From an uncultured Clostridium sp. (lineage in GTDB: Bacteria; Bacillota; Clostridia; Lachnospirales; Lachnospiraceae): a DNA stretch of 14,737 nucleotides. Within the stretch, counting starts at the first letter, position 1. Every line of letters begins with the position of its first letter. A program made the translations under genes and the position numbers. The stretch lies in the NCBI GenBank assembly GCA_900553925.1, contig USFH01000038.1, positions 1 through 14,737 on the forward strand. The letters are read 5' to 3'. This document shows, one piece after another, positions 7,938 to 14,737 of this stretch. Below the pieces are notes generated by a model. That model did no database searches. It saw nothing but the letters and a program-made list of their open reading frames with translations, and was not told the DNA's origin.

Positions 7938-8901
7938 ACGAATACAAAAACCTTTCTATCTCATCCGAGAACAAATCTTCCTTATAGATAACCTTCGCTT
8001 CTTTCTCATGGCTTTTTACCGAATAAAACGCCCTGGTCAGCTTATGCGAAATCTCCAAAACACTCTCATAGCCAATCCCATATCCGTCGGGAATAACCAG
8101 ACATTGCACGTGCCCACCATCCAGTAAAGATATGGATTTCATACTTGTTCCGACGCCATAGATTTTTGCGCCGTTATACTCACCGTTTTGGGACATTTCC
8201 CCTAAAGTATCCAATGCACCGGTGTCCATGACAACCATATAATCGACCGCTTTTTTTGCATCCACAACCGCACAGATATCGGCATTGTTCTCATCATTGT
8301 ATTCCCATGCTATCTCGCAGTCATACCCGGAAATTGCATCCTTCAATCCCTGAATACGATTGACACTCGCTTCCGTCTCGGCACGTCCGGCAATAACACC
8401 GATTTTTTTTCCGCTCAATTGCTCTCCATCCTTCCGGACCAGTTGTGTTCCGAGTGTATAACCAATCTCATAATTATCCGACTTCACTGTCGCATACCCG
8501 CTTGTATCTTCCGGGTTGCTCATATATGCATCCTCCGTGATCAGCACAAAAGGTTTCTGTTCTCCAAGCCAGTCCAGCATCTCCTTTGTATCTGCCCCCG
8601 GTGCCGGACACAGGATAAATGCATCCACATCGTTTTCCAGCTGTTCCTCGATCAGCTCCCGCTCGTCCTGCGCGCTTACAATATCATCCGTATTACAGAT
8701 AATCAGATGAAGATTATTGGTTTTCGCAGACTGCTTTAATCCATTGATTACACCTTCCCACCGGGTGTCACCGGAATTCTGCAGGATAACCGCTACACGC
8801 TTTTGAGCGACATCCTCCTGGAAGATTTTATGTATGAAGAAGGCTGCGAGGACAATCAGAATAAGCTCTGCAATGAGAAATGTTAATTTATCTCGTTTCA
8901 T
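7930..8901 (-). CDS. Membrane-anchored sugar-binding-like protein, probable kinase co-sensor
   Basis: A 323-residue protein with one N-terminal hydrophobic segment (about 8-25) and no cysteine lipobox there, so it is probably held by an uncleaved signal anchor outside the membrane. Residues from about 34 onward form a type I periplasmic-binding (LacI/ribose-binding-like) fold: VAVILQNSGDTRWEGV, DAFILCPAPGA, KKIGVIAGRAETEASVNRIQ and VVMDTGALDTLGE. The calcium loop and the galactose-contact set seen in the next gene are absent, so its ligand may differ. The start at 8901 was chosen because GGAGG (8909-8913) lies 7 nt upstream; an ATG 15 bp earlier overlaps that site. It overlaps the kinase gene by 14 nt and the lipoprotein gene by 8 nt. 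A sensory co-receptor role is inferred, by analogy with XylFII-LytS of Clostridium beijerinckii. Confidence 0.82.
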   Translation of the reverse strand: MKRDKLTFLIAELILIVLAAFFIHKIFQEDVAQKRVAVILQNSGDTRWEGVINGLKQSAKTNNLHLIICNTDDIVSAQDERELIEEQLENDVDAFILCPAPGADTKEMLDWLGEQKPFVLITEDAYMSNPEDTSGYATVKSDNYEIGYTLGTQLVRKDGEQLSGKKIGVIAGRAETEASVNRIQGLKDAISGYDCEIAWEYNDENNADICAVVDAKKAVDYMVVMDTGALDTLGEMSQNGEYNGAKIYGVGTSMKSISLLDGGHVQCLVIPDGYGIGYESVLEISHKLTRAFYSVKSHEKEAKVIYKEDLFSDEIERFLYSYE

Positions 8902-10786
8902 CTGTAGCCCTCCCATTTCTATAACTCTGTGTCTCGAGCTGCTGCCGGTTCTCCTCCGTAAACGGAATTGCCGGAATGTGTATCACAATCTTCGTTCCTT
9001 CATCCGGCTCACTGTAAACAAGAAGACCATATTCGTTACCAAACATCAGCTGAATCCGATTGTGCACATTGATGAGTCCTACCCCGGAACCATGCTTTGG
9101 TACTTTATTATTATCCTTGAGGACATTTTCAACCGTTTCCTCACTCATACCCATGCCATTATCCTCGACCGAGAGATAGATATCATCTCCCTTTTTCTCG
9201 CCGCGTACCGTAATCATACCGCCGTCATCCTCGTCCATATTTCCAACACCATAATAGATTGCATTTTCCAGAATCGGCTGTACGATGAGCTTGACCGTAC
9301 AGTAATCATTGACTTCCTCGTCAATATCAAATTCCACGCGGAACCGTTCTTTATAGCGCACAAGCTGGATATTCATATAGCTCCGGCTGTGCTGCAGCTC
9401 ATCCGCGATCCGGATTACGGTTCTTCCCTTTGACAGACTGATTCGAAGCAGTCTGGCAAGCTCCGAAATCATGAGAACCGCTTCCTTATTCTTCTGTGCC
9501 TCAACCATCCATGTAATCGATTCGAGCGTATTATATAGGAAATGCGGATTAATCTGACTTTGCAGTGCATCCATCTCACTCTTTCTGCGTTCAGTCTGTT
9601 CCCGGATAATCTCCTGCATCAGATTCTCTATCTGTTCATAGGACTTCTTGACCGAATATCCGAGATGCCGGATCTCTGAAGAACCACCAATATAGATATC
9701 CGTATCCCCACCTGTCTCATATGCCTTGACTGACTCATTCAGCCGCAGAATCGGACGTGAAATCTTTCTTGATATAATCCGGTTTACTTCGAGCAGCATC
9801 ATCATCAAAATCAGAATAGCTGTGATAATATAATACCGGAACCGGTTGATATTTGCTGTCTGTACACGCTCCGGAATCACACCGACCAGCTTCCAGCCGG
9901 TATATGCCACACTACTCACAACAACATTTCCCGGTCTACCGTTCAGCGAAAGCTCATACGTTCCGTCTTCTAATTGCGATGTCATCTCACAGTTTTCCGA
10001 AAAATATCCTCGGTCAATATCTGCACGTCTCGGATGGTAAATCATCTGTCCATCCCGGCTACATAGATAATAATAAATACCGTTTGAGGACTCATTGATC
10101 CGCTTCATCGTATTGGATATCACAGAATATTTCATATCTACCAGCAGTACACCGCTGCGCGGTTTTTCCCCATCGTTAATATCCACGGAACGGCTAAGGG
10201 AAATAACCCAGTAATACCGGTATGTGCCGTCCTCAAACAGATTCTGGATATGCGGCAGGGAGAAATGCACATTCTCAATCTCCTCCTCTGCATTTGTATA
10301 CCAGTCCTGTTCGGATGCCTTTACGCCCTTCTTGCGTTCTGAAACCGGCTCTGCCACAAGCTGTGCACCATCGCTGTCATACAGCGCCATGCTTTGAACC
10401 TTATCTGTGTTGATTTCATAAAGCAGGCTGAACTGGCGGTTAAACTCATCACTGGAGATATCATTTTCCTGAATGATATTGTAATTCACTGCATTCATTA
10501 TCTGACGGACATTCAGCAATTCCGCATCCAGCTTATCCACCGTACTTTCGACCATACTCTCTGCGTTCGACACAGCTGTCTGCTTCATCGCCATTTTAAA
10601 ACGATTATACAGAAGCAGGCCAATTGTAATTGTCGTAATTAATGTAAGTGCAGTAAGAACCGCCATAATGATTGACTGGATATCCAGTCCGATAAATCTT
10701 CTATGATGTGTCCAGCCCTGCTTTTTCATCCACCTTTGAAGCCAGCTTTCCTTCTTTTGCAATTTTCCCATCTCTCTTGTGTTCAA
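8888..10786 (-). CDS. Sensor histidine kinase, LytS/YesM type with large extracellular domain
   Basis: A 632-residue membrane kinase. Transmembrane helix 1 lies at about 37-60, an extracellular Cache-like sensing domain of about 255 residues follows, helix 2 lies at about 317-335, and HAMP-like and coiled-coil segments run to about 400. The His_kinase domain contains LQSQINPHFLYNTLE, with phospho-acceptor His415. The ATPase domain has the N box ILENAI (Asn508), the DNGMGM box and a GSGVGLINVHNRI box. The chosen start is TTG at 10786, because AGGGG (10794-10798) is 7 nt upstream; the alternative ATG at 10771 has only a poor GAGAG directly against it. It lies 20 bp after the response regulator gene and overlaps the next gene, so the partners are co-transcribed. 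It presumably autophosphorylates in response to extracytoplasmic sugar. Confidence 0.92.
   Translation of the reverse strand: MNTREMGKLQKKESWLQRWMKKQGWTHHRRFIGLDIQSIIMAVLTALTLITTITIGLLLYNRFKMAMKQTAVSNAESMVESTVDKLDAELLNVRQIMNAVNYNIIQENDISSDEFNRQFSLLYEINTDKVQSMALYDSDGAQLVAEPVSERKKGVKASEQDWYTNAEEEIENVHFSLPHIQNLFEDGTYRYYWVISLSRSVDINDGEKPRSGVLLVDMKYSVISNTMKRINESSNGIYYYLCSRDGQMIYHPRRADIDRGYFSENCEMTSQLEDGTYELSLNGRPGNVVVSSVAYTGWKLVGVIPERVQTANINRFRYYIITAILILMMMLLEVNRIISRKISRPILRLNESVKAYETGGDTDIYIGGSSEIRHLGYSVKKSYEQIENLMQEIIREQTERRKSEMDALQSQINPHFLYNTLESITWMVEAQKNKEAVLMISELARLLRISLSKGRTVIRIADELQHSRSYMNIQLVRYKERFRVEFDIDEEVNDYCTVKLIVQPILENAIYYGVGNMDEDDGGMITVRGEKKGDDIYLSVEDNGMGMSEETVENVLKDNNKVPKHGSGVGLINVHNRIQLMFGNEYGLLVYSEPDEGTKIVIHIPAIPFTEENRQQLETQSYRNGRATDETR
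8909..8913 (-). promoter_or_regulatory. Ribosome binding site deciding the start of the anchored binding protein
   Basis: GGAGG on the minus strand, 7 nt before the ATG at 8901 and inside the 3' end of the kinase gene. It rules out the in-frame ATG at 8916 as the natural start. Confidence 0.75.
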
Positions 10787-10806
10787 TCCATTTCCCCTAT
10801 TTTTTC

Positions 10807-12411
10807 TTACTGATTCGTATGCTGTGCCCGGTACTTCGACGGTGACACGCCAAATCGTTTCTTGAATACATAACTGAAATAATTCGCATCCAGATATCCC
10901 ACTCGCTCAGCGATCTGATAGCTTTTCTCATTTGTTTCCAGTATCAGTGTTGCCGCATGATCCATCCGGTAATCCGTCAGATACGTAATAAACGCTTTTC
11001 CTGTCTCCTTCTTGAACACCGAAGAAAAATACGAATTCGATACCCCAAGCACAGAACAGATCGTGTCCAATGACAAATCCGGCTCCATATAACGCTCACG
11101 TACAAGATTCTGCGCATCGGTCACAAGCCGTCTCGATGTACTGTTTCGGGCATTTTTCAACTGTTCCCCAAGCTCTACGGAAACTCCCTGCATCCATGCC
11201 GTAAGTGTACTCTCATCCATCTGCGGAATCGTCTCGTAAGGATTCTGGATTCCGTGTAGATAATCATTAAAATCAAGGAAATTATTTGCACAAAACCTGT
11301 AAAATGCTCCCACCATCTCCATGATTGCAAGATTATACTGACTGACCGTCTGTGCATTGCTGTGCAGCTTTTCTATTTCATTTACAACGACCTTCTCAAT
11401 CTCTTCCTTTAGCCCCAGATGAATGGCTTTGAACAAATCATGCATCCGTGTATCTTCCGGCTGCAAGGTTGTTTCCTGTTCCTTCGGTGCAAGCTCGGCA
11501 ATATTGATCGCACGTTTCGTTCCATACAGTACCCTGTATGATACTGCCTCTCTGGCACCATCGTAAGACGTTTTAATATTTGCCATATTGTCACATACAC
11601 GACCGATGCCTGCCGTAACCACCGCCCCCATCACACGATAAGCCCATTTGCAGAAGCGGTCACACGAATCCGTAAACTGCACAATCGCGTCCTCCGAGGA
11701 GAGTTCTATCAGCATCAGTGTATTCCCAAGATAAGAGAATACCTGGCTCTTCCACTCTGTCGCAAGCCGTTCCTTGATCTCGTGTTCAACAGACATCGCA
11801 AGCAGCAGCGGATTCATGCCGTCCGGCACATGATGTTCCGAAGTGTGGAAAATTGCACATCCATAATAGGGTCCTTTCATATCAATCTGATACGCGGAAA
11901 AAAATTTCCCGCAGTTTTCTTCTGTCACCCGTCCCTCAATGAGAGATACAAAGAAGTTATTCTGCAGTACCGGAAGTGCTGCATTGAAATAATTCTCCAG
12001 ACGTGTTACATTCAGTTTTTCTTCCCGTTCCCGGTCCAGTGTGTCCTTCAGACGTTTCAGGCAATCAGACAGTTCCGTTGCATTTATCGGTTTCAGCATA
12101 TATTCCTCAACCTCCAGATGCACTGCTTCCTTTGCATATTCAAACTCATCAAACCCTGTAAAAATAATGATGTGAATATTCTGGAAGTCCCGGTTTAAAC
12201 GACGGGATAACTCTAATCCATCCATATATGGCATCTTGATATCTGTAATCACGACATCCGGTTGAAGCTTCTCAACCAGTTCAAGTGCTTTCACTCCGTT
12301 GGTTGCGTTACCAACAACGGTAAATCCAAGGTCGTCCCATTGTATGCGTTGTTCAATTACTTCGATGACTTCTGCTTCGTCATCCACCAAAAGCACTTTA
12401 TATTTTTCCAT
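10807..12411 (-). CDS. Response regulator with AraC-type DNA-binding domain (YesN type)
   Basis: A 534-residue cytoplasmic regulator. The receiver domain (about 1-120) begins KYKVLLVDDE with the acidic pair at Asp10/Asp11. The phospho-acceptor is Asp57 in VVITDIKMP, and a conserved lysine lies in YMLKPI. A middle region of about 300 residues is typical of long YesN-like regulators and has no recognised motif. The C-terminal AraC domain (about 430-532) has two helix-turn-helix units and ends YLDANYFSYVFKKRFGVSPSKYR. The start is the ATG at 12411, with GGGG (12418-12421) 6 nt upstream; an in-frame GTG at 12423 would sit over that site. It is the first gene of the regulator-kinase-binding-protein operon and has an unusually long structured leader. 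It probably activates a galactose transport operon, possibly the mgl genes next to it, and may act on itself. Confidence 0.92.
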   Translation of the reverse strand: MEKYKVLLVDDEAEVIEVIEQRIQWDDLGFTVVGNATNGVKALELVEKLQPDVVITDIKMPYMDGLELSRRLNRDFQNIHIIIFTGFDEFEYAKEAVHLEVEEYMLKPINATELSDCLKRLKDTLDREREEKLNVTRLENYFNAALPVLQNNFFVSLIEGRVTEENCGKFFSAYQIDMKGPYYGCAIFHTSEHHVPDGMNPLLLAMSVEHEIKERLATEWKSQVFSYLGNTLMLIELSSEDAIVQFTDSCDRFCKWAYRVMGAVVTAGIGRVCDNMANIKTSYDGAREAVSYRVLYGTKRAINIAELAPKEQETTLQPEDTRMHDLFKAIHLGLKEEIEKVVVNEIEKLHSNAQTVSQYNLAIMEMVGAFYRFCANNFLDFNDYLHGIQNPYETIPQMDESTLTAWMQGVSVELGEQLKNARNSTSRRLVTDAQNLVRERYMEPDLSLDTICSVLGVSNSYFSSVFKKETGKAFITYLTDYRMDHAATLILETNEKSYQIAERVGYLDANYFSYVFKKRFGVSPSKYRAQHTNQ

Positions 12412-12469
12412 GTAGCACCCCACTTGTTATCGGCTGCCGCGGAGATCGAAAGTATCTGGTCTTTGGTTA

Positions 12470-12635
12470 GGAGTTGCAGGGAATAACGATTCCACGCAGA
12501 CGCGCTCCCGCTCACTTTCACACGCAACAGACACTAAACTCACAGCACTACCATTCTTCGAATCGGTAGCGCTGTTCGTTAAGTGCTGGCGTGTTCCAAT
12601 GGTCTGCGTTAAAATCGTTATTTCCTCGCAACTCC
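12470..12635 (-). ncRNA. 166-nt near-palindromic leader element folding as one long hairpin
   Basis: Paired blocks, outer to inner: 12470-12477/12628-12635 (8 bp), 12482-12491/12613-12622 (10 bp), 12494-12501/12602-12609 (8 bp), 12520-12525/12589-12594 (6 bp), 12528-12530/12586-12588, 12532-12539/12578-12585 (one mismatch), 12542-12552/12565-12575 (11 bp), and 12553-12556/12560-12563 closing a GAA triloop. Read as minus-strand RNA, several A-C mismatches of the plus strand become G-U pairs (12547/12570, 12478/12627, 12492/12611). An internal loop also becomes a tandem G-A step (12540-12541/12576-12577). This favours an RNA made in the direction of the response regulator gene, inside its predicted leader. 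There is no U tract, so it is not a plain terminator. I know no matching riboswitch class. Confidence 0.7.
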
Positions 12636-12703
12636 ATCCACATATTAGGATGCTTCCGAACTCTCCGGCAATTCTTATTGTTCTTTGTTGTTTTATTGTC
12701 CTT

Positions 12704-12712
12704 ATTATACCA
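12704..12712 (-). promoter_or_regulatory. Extended -10 promoter of the response regulator operon
   Basis: TGGTATAAT on the minus strand is a perfect TATAAT (12704-12709) with the TGN extension (12710-12712). No good -35 is seen at the right spacing, which extended -10 promoters tolerate or which suggests activation. Transcription would begin near 12697, giving a leader of about 285 nt that contains the long hairpin. Confidence 0.6.
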
Positions 12713-12748
12713 AAGTTATCACTATAAAGATACCTAAATATCTAGCTG

Positions 12749-13077
12749 ATTGCTTGCTTCCATTGCCTAATTTGGGGGGTTCCCTCTATTTCGGGAATTT
12801 ACTCCAACTGACTTGTTTCCTACTCCTGCCTTATTGGGGGATTTTCCCTCATTTTCAAGAATTTGCTCCAATCAATTTGCTTCCTGCTCTTGTTCCATTG
12901 GGGGAGTTCCCCTCATTTTCAAGTTTTTGCTCCAAATGACTTATTTCCTACTCCTGCCTTATTGGGGGATTTTCCTTCATTTTCAGGTTTTTGCTCCAAC
13001 TAGCTTGCTTCTTGCTCCTGCCTTACTGGGGAAGTTTCCCTCATTTTCAAGTTTTTGCTCCAACCAGCTTGCGTCCG
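12749..13077. repeat. Tandem array of about 64-bp direct repeats (five units plus a partial one)
   Basis: Units begin at the T(T/C)GGGG motif at 12772, 12834, 12898, 12962 and 13026, giving steps of 62, 64, 64 and 64 bp. A partial unit precedes them from about 12749. Each unit has the same order of blocks: a G5 run, a TTCCC run forming a short GGGGA/TCCCC inverted repeat, CTCATTTTCAAG, TTTTTGCTCCAA, then CTTGCTTCCTGCTCCTGCC. Variation is spread along the whole unit. The array lies between the mglC terminator and the response regulator promoter. The period is not a multiple of three, so it is not a coding repeat. Confidence 0.85.
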
Positions 13078-13201
13078 GTACCAATTCTATATATCAGAAC
13101 ATTTAGAACTTCTTAGTTACAATACATCCTATATTGTTCCAATTAAACAGTGCCATATATACTGGTTTTATTGCGTTTTGACATTATATACAATATACAG
13201 G
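13078..13201. other. AT-rich spacer with no recognised feature
   Basis: The stretch between the end of the 64-bp array and the mglC terminator is AT-rich. A TTGACA at 13178-13183 has no -10 at a workable distance and no gene downstream. A minus-strand TATAAT (13183-13188) has no -35. I see no gene, RNA or convincing operator here. Confidence 0.5.
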
Positions 13202-13240
13202 AAAAGCCGCCTCTCCATCCTCTTCGATAGACAAGGCGAC
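13202..13240 (-). terminator. Rho-independent terminator of mglC
   Basis: Read on the minus strand, GTCGCCT (13234-13240) pairs with AGGCGGC (13206-13212). An inner TCTATC/GATGGA helix lies within, closed by a 6-nt loop, and TTTT follows (13202-13205). U-G pairs form only in the minus orientation. It lies 37 bp after the mglC stop. Confidence 0.75.
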
Positions 13241-13276
13241 CCTTCCTTCGTTTACAACTTTATTTAATTCCTTTGA

Positions 13277-14335
13277 TTACTTCTTCTGAACATACTTCAG
13301 ACAGTCAAGTGTTACAGCTGCAAGGATGATAATACCTTCGAAGATAAACTGAAGGTTTGTATCAATACCGAGGATTGTCAGAGAGTATGTAAGGGATGTG
13401 AAGATCAGTACACCAGTTACAACACCGGAGATCTTACCGATACCACCTGTGAAGGATACACCACCTACTACGCAGGCTGCAATTGCATCCATATCCCAGC
13501 CTTGTCCATATGCGGCACTACCGGATCCAACCATACGGTTACACTCAAGCCATGAACCGAATCCATAAAGGATACCTGCTAAGATGAATGCTCCCATTGT
13601 TACCTTGAATACGGAAATACCAGATACAGAAGCTGCTTCCGGATTACCACCAACTGCGTAAAGGTTCTTACCAAATGTTGTCTTGTTCCAAATGAACCAT
13701 ACAACAACGATTGCTACAACTGCCCAGATAATGATGGTTGGGAATCCACCAAGATTTGGAATAAACATGTTCGGAATACTTGACTCAATTGCACCGAAGG
13801 ATACACCCTTTGTTGCGTATGTAACAAGTCCGAAGATGATCAGCATGTTCGCCATGGTTGAAATGAATGGATGCATCTTATACTTCGCCATGAAGAAACC
13901 GGCAATACTTGCAAATACGGTTGTAAGTATAATACATGCAACAAGTGCAATAATGGCTCTGCCCGCTACCGGAATACCTGTAAAATCAAAGATATGTCCG
14001 AATACACCACCGGTATTTACGCCACTATGCATAATAATGGTTGCGGTTACCATACCCATACCTACCATACGTCCGATGGAAAGGTCGGTACCCGTTAACA
14101 GAATCAGACCGGCAACACCAAGGGCTAAGAACATACGAGGGGAAGCCTGCTGCAAAATATTCAGGATGTTTGTCAGTGTCAAAAGCTGTGTATGCTTTAC
14201 AATCGGTGTGATGATACACAACGCAATAAAGATGAGTAAAATTACAATGTACAGACCATTCTTATACAAAAACTGTGTTGTATTGAATGTGTACTTGTAG
14301 TTTTCTACCTTCTGTGACTGCTTCTGTGCTTTCAC
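13277..14335 (-). CDS. mglC: Galactose/methyl-galactoside ABC transporter permease (MglC type), 5' end disturbed
   Basis: A 352-residue polytopic inner-membrane permease of the BPD_transp_2 family with 8-10 hydrophobic segments (E. coli MglC has 336 residues). Diagnostic segments are LTGTDLSIGRMVGMGMV (about 80-96), the cytoplasmic ATPase-contact loop AVGGNPEAASVSGI (about 227-240) and CVVGGVSFTGGIGKISGVVTG (about 288-308). It would carry galactose across the membrane with an MglB-type binding protein and an MglA ATPase. The only available start is a GTG at 14335 with no ribosome site before it and an in-frame TGA 15 bp upstream. The usual mglA neighbour is missing, and a DUF2971-like fragment reads into the gene from upstream. 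The native start has probably been lost at a junction. The RbsC branch is a less likely alternative; the mgl choice rests on the galactose context. Confidence 0.85.
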   Translation of the reverse strand: MKAQKQSQKVENYKYTFNTTQFLYKNGLYIVILLIFIALCIITPIVKHTQLLTLTNILNILQQASPRMFLALGVAGLILLTGTDLSIGRMVGMGMVTATIIMHSGVNTGGVFGHIFDFTGIPVAGRAIIALVACIILTTVFASIAGFFMAKYKMHPFISTMANMLIIFGLVTYATKGVSFGAIESSIPNMFIPNLGGFPTIIIWAVVAIVVVWFIWNKTTFGKNLYAVGGNPEAASVSGISVFKVTMGAFILAGILYGFGSWLECNRMVGSGSAAYGQGWDMDAIAACVVGGVSFTGGIGKISGVVTGVLIFTSLTYSLTILGIDTNLQFIFEGIIILAAVTLDCLKYVQKK

Positions 14336-14606
14336 GAGTTTGAAATGCCGTCAGAAATTCTTGGTGAATAGAGTCAATATCAATATGTAAAAATGTATCA
14401 AAGGGATCGTCATAATAGTTTGCCGAAGAAAAATAGAGCCTATTTGTACGAAGTGCTTCCAAGCAATTAAGATTGACAGGACGATAGCGAAATAAAAGTT
14501 TCGGAAACCGTATCGCTGCCATCAGTTGTTTTGCATCCTGTGATAGGTCAAGTCCGGGTAATGCGCATAAAGTTTTCCAGAACGCTTCTCGTTCTTGTGC
14601 ATTCAT
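14262..14606 (-). pseudogene. Truncated N-terminal fragment of a DUF2971-like protein
   Basis: The frame opens at an ATG (14606) behind a GGGGG run 8-12 nt upstream. It encodes about 88 residues that look like the start of a DUF2971 protein, especially FRYRPVNLNCLEALRTNRLY and FSSANYYDDPFD (an aromatic/Asp-rich motif typical of the family). From about 14340 onward the frame simply reads mglC sequence in another frame and stops at 14262. The full protein in this family is usually two to three times longer, so the 3' part is missing. DUF2971 genes are common on mobile or defence-linked DNA; their function is unknown. The fragment abuts mglC, which marks a recombination or assembly junction. The family call is from memory of the motif, so moderate. 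Confidence 0.6.
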
Positions 14607-14634
14607 TCTTTCAGCCCCCTATCTTCCACCGCAT

Positions 14635-14737
14635 TCACGCCGCCAGCGCATTGGCATTGACCCGTTCAATCGCCTGTCGGATGCCTGCCCACACGGACAG
14701 GTCTGTGAAAACTTCCACAATGCTGCCGTGATCGGTG
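14635..14737 (-). CDS. C-terminal tail of an unrecognised protein (cut by window end)
   Basis: An open minus-strand frame enters from the right edge and gives 33 residues before a TGA at 14635-14637, including DHGSIVEVFTDLSVWAGIRQ and AIERVNANALAA. I do not recognise the family. The stretch 14611-14737 is about 59% GC by hand count, visibly richer than the mgl and lac genes. Its stop lies 28 bp before the ATG of the DUF2971-like fragment, so the two could be one transcription unit on acquired DNA. With so little sequence it may also be a chance open frame. Confidence 0.4.
   Translation of the reverse strand, partial: TDHGSIVEVFTDLSVWAGIRQAIERVNANALAA

Noticed and set aside
12412..12423. GTG start at 12423 for the response regulator
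   Set aside because: The GGGG ribosome site lies inside that extension and is 6 nt from the ATG at 12411. The receiver domain also begins normally at MEKYKVLLVDD.
12470..12635. Simple rho-independent terminator
   Set aside because: There is no run of T on either side of the stem in either direction, and the structure is far longer than a terminator.
12749..13077. CRISPR array, suggested by the period of about 64 bp
   Set aside because: There is no alternation of invariant repeat and unique spacer. All parts of the unit are similarly conserved and similarly decayed, and no cas gene is present.
12685..13106. Plus-strand open frames across the repeat array, giving repeated leucine/phenylalanine-rich peptides
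   Set aside because: The 64-bp period shifts frame with each unit. There is no ribosome site, and the open frames arise from the pyrimidine-rich, stop-poor strand of the repeat.
13178..13206. Plus-strand promoter starting from TTGACA
   Set aside because: The hexamer at the proper distance is GAAAAG, and no plus-strand gene follows before the end of mglC.

Overview
The window looks like a chromosomal segment from a gut-type Clostridia, most likely Lachnospiraceae. The reasons are the mid-range base composition, strong AGGAGG-type ribosome sites, a GPH-family lactose permease paired with a GH2 beta-galactosidase, and a YesN/LytS-style two-component pair packed with sugar-binding proteins. This assignment is by family resemblance only; no search was run.

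Layout. (1) Positions 1-540: the 3' half of an alanine racemase gene (+) and a perfect 12-bp-stem bidirectional terminator. (2) Positions 548-6098: a lactose module. A divergently transcribed AraC-family regulator (+) faces a lacZ - GPH permease operon (-) across a 246-bp control region. That region holds two good promoters, a 15-bp direct repeat and two short palindromes. (3) Positions 6106-6720: an unrecognised 204-codon gene (-), preceded by a degenerate 16-bp tandem repeat. (4) Positions 6894-12411 (-): a tightly packed sensing operon of response regulator, histidine kinase, membrane-anchored sugar-binding-like protein and MglB-like lipoprotein. The lipoprotein keeps every sugar-contact residue and the calcium loop of galactose-binding protein. 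(5) Positions 12412-13276: an 865-bp intergenic region with an extended -10 promoter, a 166-nt near-palindromic leader predicted to fold as one long RNA hairpin, a five-unit array of about 64-bp direct repeats, and the mglC terminator. (6) Positions 13277-14335 (-): an mglC-type galactose ABC permease. (7) Positions 14336-14737: a truncated DUF2971-like fragment and the GC-rich tail of an unknown gene, butted onto the 5' end of mglC where mglA and a ribosome site would be expected.

Functionally, the genes form a galactoside neighbourhood. Lactose enters through the GPH symporter and is split by LacZ under AraC control. External galactose is probably sensed by the two binding proteins working with the kinase and regulator, which would be expected to control a galactose ABC transporter of which only the permease is visible. 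The least explained parts are the long hairpin leader, the 64-bp array, the 16-bp array and the junction at about 14340.
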